A program made the position numbers and the translations under genes. Positions 28,453 through 37,159 of a stretch of DNA of 64,000 bases are shown here, piece after piece. The notes beneath the pieces were generated by a model. The model was not told where the DNA came from, did no database searches, and worked only from the letters and a program-made list of their open reading frames with translations. The first letter of the stretch is position 1; every line of letters starts with the position of its first letter. This DNA comes from Pseudoalteromonas umbrosa (GTDB lineage: Bacteria > Pseudomonadota > Gammaproteobacteria > Enterobacterales > Alteromonadaceae). The DNA is taken from positions 138,247 to 202,246 of the forward strand of contig NZ_JASJUU010000003.1 of the NCBI RefSeq assembly GCF_030125375.1. The letters run 5' to 3'.

Positions 28453-29049
28453 ATGACTCGAAAAATCGATTTCACAACATATTCTCTTGATGATTTGTAT
28501 CTATCAGCAGAGGCTGTAGATCGGGAGAAACACCCTGATATTGCAAAGGAAATCGATAGGTTAATTTTAGAAAAAGAAAAGCGAGAGCCAGTCACCCACC
28601 AAAGGAAACTTTCTGCAGACTCAATTTACAGCAATGCTATTTTTCGCATTATTTTTTGTATGCTTTTTGCAATCTCTCCAGCTATTTTTTTCTCATCAGT
28701 ATTCGTCTATGAGGCACTTCAGTTCATCATAACACCTGTTTTCGTTGTGGCTTTTGGCTTAGTCTTTTTTAAGTTGTGTTTTAGGGACACTGCTGATCTA
28801 GTTTATGACGAAGGGGATGCTTTGCTATTCGTAACAAACGACAAACAACAACGGGTAGAGCTAAAAGATATTATCAAAGTGAGGCACGTCATGAGAAATC
28901 GGAGTTTAATACGAGTTCAAATAAAAAACGATGGTGGGATCGAGTCAGAGTTAATGTTTGAACCAAAAGTTAAGTCTAAGCTGTGCACTATAAGCCCTTT
29001 GGTTAAGGAGTTAAATAGAAGAGCAATGTCTGCCAGACGTACAAGGTGA
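28453..29049 (+). CDS. Hypothetical two-helix membrane protein
   Basis: 198 aa from ATG 28453, chosen for the GGTGGAG site 4 bases upstream; an upstream in-frame start at 28411 lacks one. The N-terminal segment is soluble and acidic (TTYSLDDLYLSAEAVDREKHPD), like a short helical domain that recurs in bacterial membrane proteins. Two adjacent membrane segments follow (IIFCMLFAISPAIFFSSVFV and FIITPVFVVAFGLVFFKLCF). A PH-like beta-rich cytoplasmic tail ends the protein (LVYDEGDALLFVTNDKQQRVELKDI). The tail resembles small membrane-associated PH domains, but I cannot name a family. Function unknown. Confidence 0.65.
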   Translation: MTRKIDFTTYSLDDLYLSAEAVDREKHPDIAKEIDRLILEKEKREPVTHQRKLSADSIYSNAIFRIIFCMLFAISPAIFFSSVFVYEALQFIITPVFVVAFGLVFFKLCFRDTADLVYDEGDALLFVTNDKQQRVELKDIIKVRHVMRNRSLIRVQIKNDGGIESELMFEPKVKSKLCTISPLVKELNRRAMSARRTR

Positions 29050-29245
29050 CCTGAGATTAAACGCAATTTAAAGTTTATTCTAGGTTTCAATATCAGCGGC
29101 GCTCGTGTAACTTGAATTAGGGGAAGCCTAAGTAATATTGAGTGTTGATAAATTACATAGAATACGGTGGTGTTGCAAAATGTTTGCAGGGGTGTTGCGT
29201 TTAAGGTCCCATGAATGGGGGTTTAATCAATCATAAGTAAGGAAA

Positions 29246-29428
29246 GTGCAATTTAAGTCAAATAAGGAAAATATCAAAAACTTATCTAAAGCATCATCTC
29301 TAAACCAGAACCTGACACCCAAAATTGTTGGTGGTCACGGTAAAAGATTCACTCAAAATAATGCTGGCAATTGTGTTCCTCAACATACTGGTTTGTTTGA
29401 AACATGCGTCTTTACGGACTTTTGTTAG
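29246..29428 (+). CDS. RiPP-like precursor peptide, copy 2 (60 aa)
   Basis: 60-residue peptide starting at GTG 29246, with TAAGGA very close upstream. The leader (NKENIKNLSKASSLNQNL, then TPKIVGG) shares the KNL block and the (T/R)-P/R-(K/Q)-I-x-GG end with copies 1 and 4. The core of about 30 residues is HGKR-rich at its start and carries three Cys, the last at the C-terminus (TCVFTDFC). A CTCCCAAC/GTTGGGAG hairpin follows 13 bp after the stop, so it is a single-gene transcript. No partner enzyme is adjacent. Identification rests on similarity to its paralogues in this window; activity is unknown. Confidence 0.65.
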   Translation: MQFKSNKENIKNLSKASSLNQNLTPKIVGGHGKRFTQNNAGNCVPQHTGLFETCVFTDFC

Positions 29429-29441
29429 TTTAAGAGTGTAA

Positions 29442-29460
29442 CTCCCAACTAGGTTGGGAG
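29442..29460. terminator. Hairpin after precursor peptide 2
   Basis: Perfect 8-bp stem CTCCCAAC/GTTGGGAG with a 3-base loop, followed by CCTTAAGTTT. It fits an intrinsic terminator with an imperfect T run. Confidence 0.7.
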
Positions 29461-29669
29461 CCTTAAGTTTAAATGATTGACCAGCTTAGTCCTCAGAGGT
29501 TAACCTTTTAATCACCCTGCCTCTTCCATACAAATCTGTCATGCTGCGGTGTTCATCACCTTGATAAAACTCAATCATATTTAGATGGATATGTAACTGA
29601 CTCATACTTAGAAACAGTTTGTATAAGTTGCATTGAGTAATAGGGCAGCCCTATTACTCAAAATGAGGT

Positions 29670-32252
29670 TTATAGTTGTTTTAAGAACCGCTCAGCTGAG
29701 GCGAGCTCTCTTTTTTGTAAAGATAGACACGTGTTTAGTCTGAGCTCTGCGGTTGGTAAGCTTTTACCCATCCCAGGAAATGCTTCAATTTTTGATTCAT
29801 AGAATGACTTAATATCTTTAAAGCCTTGCTCTTGGCATTTTGGCATTGAAATGTAAGGTAAATAAGAAACCACATAAGGCGGGACGCGCTTTGCGACTTG
29901 CTCAAAGTTTTCAAAAATCCACTGGTTCATTTTTGCTTTTCGTTCTGGGCGATAGCTTAACCCTCTAAGTACGGCAGGCGTATCTGATGCCGTTAATTTA
30001 TCCGTTAACAGGTAGCTTTGTACTTGGGACTGAAGATCCTTTTGATTAAAGTAACCGAGGGCCGATAACAGTTTAACGCGAACACTTGGGGTGGCTGTTT
30101 GTTCTATTGTTGATTTAAATTGATTAAGTAGTGCCTGATCGCCAAAGTAAGCCGCAATTTCAAGGTAAGTTTTCGCTAAGTATGGGTCTACTTTACTGGG
30201 ATCTTTTAAGAACTGAACTGTTTGCTTTTGTGCTTCAGCGATGATGTTAGTATCTTGCACTTCAAAAGCAGCCAGTCTGAACACCATTGCTCTTAATTCA
30301 GAAACAGTGTCAGACTCGCCAGCTTGTTTTTCAAAGCCATATCGCTCGATAGCATCGGACACTTTTTGAGAAATTAAAGACTGCCACTGAGATTGGTTTT
30401 TATCTGTCTTGAAGGTGCGCATATTACTTACAATTCCCTCTAACGCATTGGCGGTAACCTTCGGGTGAGCATCATTGGTGAATGTGTTAAGAGAAGCGAG
30501 TAGGGTGTAGGCATTAATTTTACCTGCATCCATAAGTTGCTTGGCTGTTTCTATTAAAGAAAGCTTTTCGCGTGTGTTTAATGCTTTGTCAGCTTGTGTC
30601 AACACTGCTTGATATTGTGCTTCTGGCATGGACCACAAATAGTAGCCAATGGCATTGTCATTAGGGTACACCCAGGTCGGTGTAAAATCGAGTGTAACTG
30701 ATTGAGTTTGCTCAGTGAGTAGGACTCTTTTAGTGGCTACATTTCCTTTGTTATCACCATATTTGATAGAGACAGGTACTTTCCAAAGCTGCGCTTTGGC
30801 TTGTTGACCTTTAGGTAAAAATCGAGTCTGAGTGAGCGTGAGTGTTTTGCCTGACTGAGTAAAATCGATTAGAGGAAACGATGATTGAGAGACAAAAGAG
30901 TCTAAAACACCCGGGACATCCTTTTTAGAGACCGCTTCAAGCTCAGACCATAAATCTTTTGCTTCTGCATTTTTATAGGCATACTTTTTTATGTAATTAC
31001 GCATGCCTTGTTGAAAGACTTCATGGCCTATCCACTCTTCAACCATAGTAAGTACCGCACTACCTTTAGAGTAAGCAAGGCCCAGTCCATCCATAATATC
31101 GTCTGAGCTGTTGATGGGCTTACGAATAGGCTTTGTGGTGATCATGGCATCTCGTACCATGGCATTATGCTGTGGCAATAACAAGTCACGTTCAAGCTCG
31201 GGGTATAACTTGGTGACCACTTTGCCACCGATCCAAGTTGCGAATGCTTCATTCAGCCACATGTCATTCCACCATTTCAAGGTCACTAAGTTACCGTACC
31301 ATTGGTGTGCAAGTTCATGTGCAATAACGTATAAATGGGTATTGAAATCATTGCGGGGCTGAGTAATAGGATCAACAAGGAGAATTTCTTCGCGGTAGGT
31401 AATCAATCCTGCGTTTTCCATCGCGCCATACGGAAATTCTGGTAAAGCAACCTGATCTAGCTTTTTATATGCATACGGAATGTCAAAGTACTGCTCTAGT
31501 GCGTTAAGAATTTTGGGTGTTTCTTTAACCGCAGAGTGTGCAATACCAATTTTACCATGTGGCGTCACAATATTGCCCGGCACCGACATTTTTTCAACGG
31601 GGACGTGTTCAAAAGGCCCGACTGCCAGCGCGACTAAATAAGATGACAGAGGGGGCGTTTTATCAAAGTAGTGCGTTGTTTTTCCATCGTTTGAATCGGT
31701 TTTAATGACGGGCGTATTGGCATACACTTTTTGTGAAGATGGCGCGGTAATGGTGAGTTGAAAAGGGATCTTAAATTCTGGCTCATCAAATACGGGAAAG
31801 GCACGCCTTGCATCACTCATTTGGAATTGTGTAAAGAGGTATGGCACACCTCTATCTATTGACTTATAAAGGCCAACACTTTGACGATTATAAGGCGCAT
31901 CGAATGCAATTTTTAGGGTGTATTTCCCTTTTGGGATAATTGTGTCACAAGCAAGTTTCACTTTACCTGTCTTCAACATTGTATCTTTTAGATCGCATGG
32001 CTTATCGCCGAGTAGTTTGGCAAATTCAATGGCGTAATCAAGTCCATTCAATTCAATAAATTGCGTGTCTTTTAAAACTTGAATGTCAATGGTGGTTTGC
32101 CCTGAAAAACGCTCTTTTGCAGGGTCTACATCTAAACTAACATGTTGCTGTATTGGTTTTGCAACCTTAGCTAATCGGTAGTCTTCGCTCATATTTGCTG
32201 AAGCAGTAAGAGAAAGAAAAATGGTAGTTGATAATAGAGTGCGCTTAAACAT
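29670..32252 (-). CDS. M1-family zinc aminopeptidase (PepN/ERAP-like), exported
   Basis: 860 aa with a signal peptide (about 1–19, SLTASA). The exopeptidase signature GAMENAG (276–282) and zinc motif HELAH (His312, Glu313, His316) with the third ligand Glu335 in MWLNEAFATW are all intact. An N-terminal beta-saddle precedes them, and an ERAP1_C-like helical domain fills about 540–850. It removes N-terminal residues from peptides, here probably in the periplasm, feeding amino-acid uptake after extracellular proteolysis. Single-gene unit with AT-rich flanks. Confidence 0.95.
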   Translation of the reverse strand: MFKRTLLSTTIFLSLTASANMSEDYRLAKVAKPIQQHVSLDVDPAKERFSGQTTIDIQVLKDTQFIELNGLDYAIEFAKLLGDKPCDLKDTMLKTGKVKLACDTIIPKGKYTLKIAFDAPYNRQSVGLYKSIDRGVPYLFTQFQMSDARRAFPVFDEPEFKIPFQLTITAPSSQKVYANTPVIKTDSNDGKTTHYFDKTPPLSSYLVALAVGPFEHVPVEKMSVPGNIVTPHGKIGIAHSAVKETPKILNALEQYFDIPYAYKKLDQVALPEFPYGAMENAGLITYREEILLVDPITQPRNDFNTHLYVIAHELAHQWYGNLVTLKWWNDMWLNEAFATWIGGKVVTKLYPELERDLLLPQHNAMVRDAMITTKPIRKPINSSDDIMDGLGLAYSKGSAVLTMVEEWIGHEVFQQGMRNYIKKYAYKNAEAKDLWSELEAVSKKDVPGVLDSFVSQSSFPLIDFTQSGKTLTLTQTRFLPKGQQAKAQLWKVPVSIKYGDNKGNVATKRVLLTEQTQSVTLDFTPTWVYPNDNAIGYYLWSMPEAQYQAVLTQADKALNTREKLSLIETAKQLMDAGKINAYTLLASLNTFTNDAHPKVTANALEGIVSNMRTFKTDKNQSQWQSLISQKVSDAIERYGFEKQAGESDTVSELRAMVFRLAAFEVQDTNIIAEAQKQTVQFLKDPSKVDPYLAKTYLEIAAYFGDQALLNQFKSTIEQTATPSVRVKLLSALGYFNQKDLQSQVQSYLLTDKLTASDTPAVLRGLSYRPERKAKMNQWIFENFEQVAKRVPPYVVSYLPYISMPKCQEQGFKDIKSFYESKIEAFPGMGKSLPTAELRLNTCLSLQKRELASAERFLKQL

Positions 32253-32852
32253 TAATTGTCCTTTTTTGTTGTTATTACTAATTGTTTACACAAGCTGTAA
32301 CAAGTTAAAAGTTAATTATTCTTTTAAGGTTTAAAGGGAAGTCACATGTTTGGTGTTTTTATATTCTAACTATATGTTTTAAATCTGGTTTATTTGGTTT
32401 TGGTGTTATGGGAGTGCTTTGAGTGATAAATAGAATATATGTAACAGAATCTTTCAAAGTGTTTACGCTAGATAGCATGTTAATTAGCGCTAATGTATAG
32501 CAATTGATTTAAGCTTGGAGAAAGCCTCAAAAGTGTGCCTGTCCATTTTTGTTTATTGATTCAATTTTATTTTGCTATCTGGTTTGTTCAATCGCTTCCT
32601 CCATTCATTCTTTGGTCGGTTTAGCGGCCTCTTGTGCTTGTTCAGACTTTTTGTGGGTAACTAGGCGATAAAAGGTATGTTATGTTTGATTATGCAAGTC
32701 GTATTTGTTTAGCTATTTAACAAACTAAATTATGATTTTGGCTTTTTCCTCTCCATTATATTAAGTGAGACTAACACCGTGGGTGAATTATGATGTTGTC
32801 TTGTAATTAAATACTGACAACCGTGGTATAAAATAATATGGATATATGAATT
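32253..32852. other. 600-bp AT-rich intergenic region
   Basis: Region between the divergent aminopeptidase and lipoprotein genes. It must hold their promoters. No convincing small ORF with a ribosome site, hairpin terminator or known RNA motif was found on either strand by eye. Confidence 0.5.
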
Positions 32853-33350
32853 ATGAGAATTTTATTTACTTTAGTACTAGCCGGAGGCTTACTGAGCGGG
32901 TGTCAAACTTCAAGTCATAACAGTCAAACAGATACCCTTGAAGGTGAGTGGCAGTTAGAGTTAGAAACACTTGTTATAGGTGACCAGAAATACACTACCT
33001 TTGATGGTAAAAGTCGTGAAATGATTAAAATATTTACGGATAGCCATTTTGCGTTTTCAAGTATCGGTACTAATCGGCCAAGGTTTAACTCTTATCAACT
33101 AACGAAAGAACAAAAAGTGGTTGCGTTTGATAATTTTGGTGGCTCGTTGGGTCGCTATAGCTACGAGAATAATATACTGACTGAGCATATTGAATATTCA
33201 AGCATTCCAAATTATGAGGGGGTATCCATTACTTTTAAAATAACAATAATGGGAGATACTATGACCCAAGAAGGCGCCTACCCGCTGGTTAAGCTGGGTT
33301 TAGGGGAGCAAGATGGATATTTGCGTGCAACTTTCAAACGCATTAAATAA
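32853..33350 (+). CDS. Small lipoprotein with lipocalin-like domain
   Basis: 165 aa. The signal peptide ends in lipobox LLSGC (Cys17). The rest is one beta-rich domain: GEWQLELETLVIGDQ, then GKSREMIKIFTDSHFAFSSI, then YSYENNILTEHIEY, then TFKITIMGDTMTQEG. The order of strands resembles small lipocalin-like/DUF4488-type domains that bind hydrophobic ligands. It is probably periplasmic or outer-membrane anchored. Neighbours give no hint; the surrounding AT-rich run of small genes looks like accessory DNA. Confidence 0.65.
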   Translation: MRILFTLVLAGGLLSGCQTSSHNSQTDTLEGEWQLELETLVIGDQKYTTFDGKSREMIKIFTDSHFAFSSIGTNRPRFNSYQLTKEQKVVAFDNFGGSLGRYSYENNILTEHIEYSSIPNYEGVSITFKITIMGDTMTQEGAYPLVKLGLGEQDGYLRATFKRIK

Positions 33351-33508
33351 GCATTAAAATCACGATATAAAATATATCAAAGCGGGTGATACAGCTGATT
33401 TACACCGTAATGCTTAACGCGGCACTATGGTTACTTGTTAGGAGTACAGAAAGTGGTTTGTACGTGGTTTTTGTCCTTTTGATTAAAAATCATAAATGTA
33501 GGTAGACC

Positions 33509-33709
33509 ATGAAGTATTTCTTAGCTGTAATATTTAATATGATAATACTAGCAGCCTCAATAGCGGGGCTTATGTCTACTTGCATGTGGGGGTGCCCCAA
33601 TTCAGGTATACAACTTATCTTTAAAATTTCTACAACGTGTTTGTTTATCAGTCTTTGTTTTATTATCTCCCTTTGGTTGAAAAATAAAAATTTCAAAAAA
33701 AATATTTAG
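33509..33709 (+). CDS. Small two-helix membrane protein
   Basis: 66 aa with two hydrophobic helices (YFLAVIFNMIILAASIAGLM and LIFKISTTCLFISLCFIISL), a Cys-containing loop (CMWGCPNSG) and a Lys/Asn-rich tail. A weak GTAGGTAG ribosome site precedes ATG 33509. The hydrophobic profile on this strand is coherent, which favours it over the opposite-strand frame. Function unknown. Confidence 0.45.
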   Translation: MKYFLAVIFNMIILAASIAGLMSTCMWGCPNSGIQLIFKISTTCLFISLCFIISLWLKNKNFKKNI

Positions 33710-33967
33710 TCAGTTTGACACTGTGAGAGTTTTTCTATTTTGTGTCGGTTAAGTGAGTGTATAAGGAATTTCTCAGTATTATAAAAGAAATACACATAAA
33801 TAAATTGATCAAAAAACCTTTCTCGTCAGTATTTATAAAGGAATAGTCAGAAACTATATTATTTACTTAACTAAATAATATAAAAACTAAACCCCAGAAA
33901 TTTGATGCTCTTTTAAGGTGGAGCGGCCAATGCGTGTTTTTGCTGTTATCGATAAGTTAGTTGTGGA

Positions 33968-34183
33968 TTGAAGCCTTTCTTTGACTATCGCCAACTTAGG
34001 CTATCACTCGGAAAAAATGCTGAGGTATTTCTTGTCTATTTGATAGTGTTACTTAATACCCTGAACTCTTTATGGGTATCTAAGCTAATAATATCTATGA
34101 TATGTTTAGTTATACACGCCTTAACCTTTTGGTTATTTGATAAAATTATGGTTCTGGTTGGCGTTTCAGTCACTTTTATATAA
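33968..34183 (+). CDS. Small membrane protein, start disrupted or translationally coupled
   Basis: 71 aa from TTG 33968, with two hydrophobic stretches (VFLVYLIVLLNTLNSLWVSK and LIISMICLVIHALTFWLFDK). The TTG overlaps the TGA of a 13-codon frame that begins at ATG 33930 behind a strong AAGGTGGAG site and encodes MRVFAVIDKLVVD. Either the short frame couples translation into this one, or the two are one ~85-aa gene broken by loss of a single base near 33969. Restoring a G would read VVDWKPFFDYRQ. Function unknown. Confidence 0.4.
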   Translation: MKPFFDYRQLRLSLGKNAEVFLVYLIVLLNTLNSLWVSKLIISMICLVIHALTFWLFDKIMVLVGVSVTFI

Positions 34184-34256
34184 CTAGTAAGTGATGAGAT
34201 TGAAACGAGTAGTGTGTAGGAGTAACTATGTATCTATGCAAACTAAGGGGGAGCAC

Positions 34257-34964
34257 ATGCTACTTGTAAAATGCAAGAAATGTGGTGAAACAATTAGTGC
34301 AAAAGTTAAAAGCTGTTCTAAATGTGGTGCTAAGATATCTAAAGGAACCTCTTTTTTTAAATGGTCAGGTCTCATCGTTATAGTTATTGTAATTTATATA
34401 TTAAGCCAAGTTCCAATTTCAGGCGTAAATAAACTAGATGTAGTAGCTACTTTAAGCTCTTTTATTAATGCTTCCAAAGTAGCTTATATAGAATTACGAG
34501 ATAAAACGATCTATAAAAAGCCAGCATGGAATACATCAACCTCAAGGGATTTAATGACTGGGAGGTGGTCTGCGTATGCAACGTCTCCCATTACAAAATC
34601 AAATAAAAGGTTGTCATTTCCTTACTCAGATGTTGAAGCATGGATTGGAGTTGGGTGTAACGCGGAAAGTAAATGGTCATATATTGCTTTTAATACAGCC
34701 CCGACTTTACAAAAAACGCGAACAGGTGTGATCAAAGCTAGCGTCAAATGGGATGATAATATTGAAGATATAACGTTAATTCAAAACTCCGGCGCTAAGT
34801 TTTTGCATTTTCAAAACGATAGTAAAATTATAACTAAATTAAAATCATCAGAAACAGCTTTATTGGAGCTACAATGGAGCGCAGAACAGCGAGTCTATTT
34901 TAACTTCACGTTAAATGGTGCTTTCAAAGCAATAACTAAAGCCTATCAAAAATGCTTTGATTAA
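34257..34964 (+). CDS. Zinc-ribbon membrane protein of unknown function
   Basis: 235 aa from ATG 34257, chosen for the GGGGGAG site 3 bases upstream; the longer frame from 34191 has none. The protein opens with a zinc ribbon of two knuckles (CKKCGE and CSKCGAK), then one membrane helix (WSGLIVIVIVIYILSQVPI). An extracytoplasmic domain of about 160 residues follows, with SRDLMTGRWSAYATSPITK near its start. The tail has no recognised motif. The layout matches many small bacterial zinc-ribbon membrane proteins of unknown role. It lies in the AT-rich run of accessory genes. Confidence 0.65.
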   Translation: MLLVKCKKCGETISAKVKSCSKCGAKISKGTSFFKWSGLIVIVIVIYILSQVPISGVNKLDVVATLSSFINASKVAYIELRDKTIYKKPAWNTSTSRDLMTGRWSAYATSPITKSNKRLSFPYSDVEAWIGVGCNAESKWSYIAFNTAPTLQKTRTGVIKASVKWDDNIEDITLIQNSGAKFLHFQNDSKIITKLKSSETALLELQWSAEQRVYFNFTLNGAFKAITKAYQKCFD

Positions 34965-35085
34965 TAGTTATAGAACTATGTATACAGCGGGATAAAAAAT
35001 GGCTTTTAGCTTGTTTTTTTTACTTATATCTCAACTTTGTAATTAGGTTTTAAGAATATAAATAAAGATAAACATTTTTATATTA

Positions 35086-35376
35086 TTGATAACTATTATA
35101 ACTACCACTTTTTTTTGGCAGGCTGAAATTTATGAAAACAGAAGCAAAGTTGTAAAGATCAGCGAGTTGTTGCCTGCATTTAACGATTGGGAGTGTGGCT
35201 ATCAGAACATTGGATCTTGCACCATAGTGTTTGAAGTTATTCCCACCAAAACGTTTCAAGTTAAGGACATTCGGTATAGTAAAGATTTTATGGCTGTTAA
35301 AATCACCCAAAAAGGAAAGGCCGGTTGGGTTATAAATGGAAAAGGTGTTGAAGTGTATAATCCACACGATACTTAG
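35086..35376 (+). CDS. Small exported or anchored hypothetical protein, start uncertain
   Basis: 96 aa from TTG 35086 with no good ribosome site. The frame stays open upstream to a stop, and its first codon is ATA 35062, giving K-I-N-I-F-I-L-L-I-T-I-I, a natural signal-anchor beginning whose ATG would have become ATA. The remaining domain has two Cys (CGYQNIGSC) and a beta-rich pattern (TIVFEVIPTKTFQVKDI, KAGWVINGKG). No family recognised. The opposite-strand frame is its shadow. Confidence 0.4.
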   Translation: MITIITTTFFWQAEIYENRSKVVKISELLPAFNDWECGYQNIGSCTIVFEVIPTKTFQVKDIRYSKDFMAVKITQKGKAGWVINGKGVEVYNPHDT

Positions 35377-35865
35377 CATATTTTTAACTAATGTTTTCGA
35401 TAAAAAACAACTCTCCTTTCCTAGTTAAAGTTAATCACTAGGGACGATGTAAGGCAGCAGGAAATCTCTTTTTTGTAAAAGGTGTCAGGGGGGATGGTAT
35501 TGTAGATGTTCAATTTTCTTATTATGAATCTGGCAATAAAAAAGAGAAATAACGAGTGGTGCAAAAATTAGGTTGGAAAGCCTATTTCAGATAGGTGCTT
35601 TTTACATTATAAAAAATAATGGGCATAGCTTTAAATTTTTTTTAATAAAGATAGCTTTGCTGAAGTAACTGCTAAAACACAACATATTCATGATATATAT
35701 AAAGAACTATGATGGCTTTGAAATAAAAGTTTATTCTTTTTCAGGTGTACAATAGGATAAATAAAAAAGGTACATAAAATACTGAGGCTAATACTATTGA
35801 GTTGAATTTCAGAAGCAATATTACTCTGACAGGATTAATTAATTGAACATTCGATGCTAGGTAAA
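35377..35865. other. Intergenic region without recognised gene
   Basis: About 490 AT-rich bases. A bulged hairpin at about 35578–35606 (AAAG-CCTAT/ATAGG-CTTT followed by T residues) could end transcription from the left, but no gene with a supported start lies just before it. Nothing else was recognised. Confidence 0.45.
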
Positions 35866-35888
35866 TAAGCCCCTAAAAAAGGGGCTTA
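35866..35888 (-). terminator. Terminator of the CBM2/YceI/cytochrome operon
   Basis: 8-bp stem TAAGCCCC/GGGGCTTA with a 7-base loop, followed on the minus strand by ATTTACC. It lies 15 bp beyond the stop of the DUF1552 gene, the last gene of the operon. Confidence 0.8.
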
Positions 35889-35903
35889 TAAAGTCATCAC
35901 CTA

Positions 35904-37130
35904 TTAAACAATAATCCCAGGGATCTCCTTACCAAATCCGAGGTCAACACCGCACGCTTTAGCTGCTGTATGTAGCACATCATGTTGGTTGTAACCTGAC
36001 CCCATATTACTGACTACACCACGGTTTATACGAGCGCCACCGCCGGCAATAAGGTACGAACATGGGTTGGCAGAATGTTTATCTGCGTGTCCCATGTCTG
36101 ATGTTTCTAGTACGACGGTGCTATCCAGTATGCCTGCCGCTTTTAGCTTTTGGATTAAATACGCGCTTAGACTACCCAAGTGGCTACGCATCTCAGTGTA
36201 GTACGGATAGTTTGGCTGGCCGTTACTCCCGCCATGAATTGCATTGTGATAGTGGCCTTGGAAATTCAATTCAGGAATACGGAATTCCGCTTGATGGTTA
36301 CCAAATGCCAATGATACCGAGCTGGTCAAGTTACATTGCAGGGCAGCTACGGCAATATCTGCTTGCAAACGAGCTTGTTGACTGAAGGTATCAAAGGTCA
36401 AAGGAAACTCAGTGTTATCAGGTGCTATGCCACAAGATACGCCACCGTATAGATCATCGAGTCGGCGCTGAGTATCTGAAATCGCATCGAGGTGGTCATT
36501 CATCCTTTGTATTTCATAGCCGGCCAATCGGTTTTTAATCGCATTGGCCGCTGACATATGCGCATTCATGATAGGCGTTTTACTATTGCTACCTTGTGCA
36601 CTGCCAAACACCATTTTAAAAACGGTGAACGGGTTTTCTTGGAACGGCAAGTGGTTGCGATTGTCTTTGGTTAACTGTCCTTGACCATTACTATGCACAC
36701 CCAAGTTAAGATAACGAAACGGCAAGTTAGGCCCAAGCGCATTGCCCATTGTTACGTCATAGCTATCGCTGCCCCAGTTTTGTGCCAGTAAGATTGGCAT
36801 ACGCCCGTGTCCAGCGTTGGAATGTGACATGTTGACCATAAAGTTACATTCGGTTTTAACCGTTTCATAGCCTGCGGACATCACGCCCAGTTGCATATTT
36901 TCACCGCTACCAGCCGGGTTCCAAAGAGACGATATGGACCCTCCTGGTATATAAATGGACACGGTTTTATTTGGCAGCCCAGCGGTTTGCGCATCTGCAT
37001 CTCTGGCAAACAACAAGCCCGATACCAATGGTGAAGTGCGGATCAGGGCGGTAGAAATCCCCGATGCCATAAACACTTTTAATAGTCTACGGCGCGACAT
37101 CATCATGTTATTTAAATGTTCATCTTTCAT
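35904..37130 (-). CDS. DUF1552 protein with twin-arginine signal
   Basis: 408 aa from ATG 37130, which has AAGG 8 bases upstream; an upstream in-frame start at 37160 lacks this. The N-terminus contains MSRRRLLKVFMASG, a twin-arginine signal, so it is probably exported folded, perhaps with a cofactor. The body matches DUF1552: KTVSIYIPGGSISSLW, INRGVVSNMG, LGSLSAYLIQKLKAAG and VVLETSDMGHADKHS. DUF1552 genes are habitually paired with DUF1592/1588-type cytochrome genes, as here, where the partner lies 29 bp upstream. No enzymatic activity is established for the family. A role together with the cytochrome in extracytoplasmic redox chemistry is inferred. Confidence 0.9.
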   Translation of the reverse strand: MKDEHLNNMMMSRRRLLKVFMASGISTALIRTSPLVSGLLFARDADAQTAGLPNKTVSIYIPGGSISSLWNPAGSGENMQLGVMSAGYETVKTECNFMVNMSHSNAGHGRMPILLAQNWGSDSYDVTMGNALGPNLPFRYLNLGVHSNGQGQLTKDNRNHLPFQENPFTVFKMVFGSAQGSNSKTPIMNAHMSAANAIKNRLAGYEIQRMNDHLDAISDTQRRLDDLYGGVSCGIAPDNTEFPLTFDTFSQQARLQADIAVAALQCNLTSSVSLAFGNHQAEFRIPELNFQGHYHNAIHGGSNGQPNYPYYTEMRSHLGSLSAYLIQKLKAAGILDSTVVLETSDMGHADKHSANPCSYLIAGGGARINRGVVSNMGSGYNQHDVLHTAAKACGVDLGFGKEIPGIIV

Positions 37131-37159
37131 TTTATTAACCTTCTGTATTGTGACCCGCA

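Noticed and set aside
33403..33440. Sequence resembling an integron attC site (GCTTAAC near GTTAGGA)
   Set aside because: The distance is too short, the second core does not fit GTTRRRY, and no second copy flanks the small genes nearby.
35508..35573. 21-codon frame before a bulged hairpin
   Set aside because: No ribosome site and no similarity to the precursor-peptide family.
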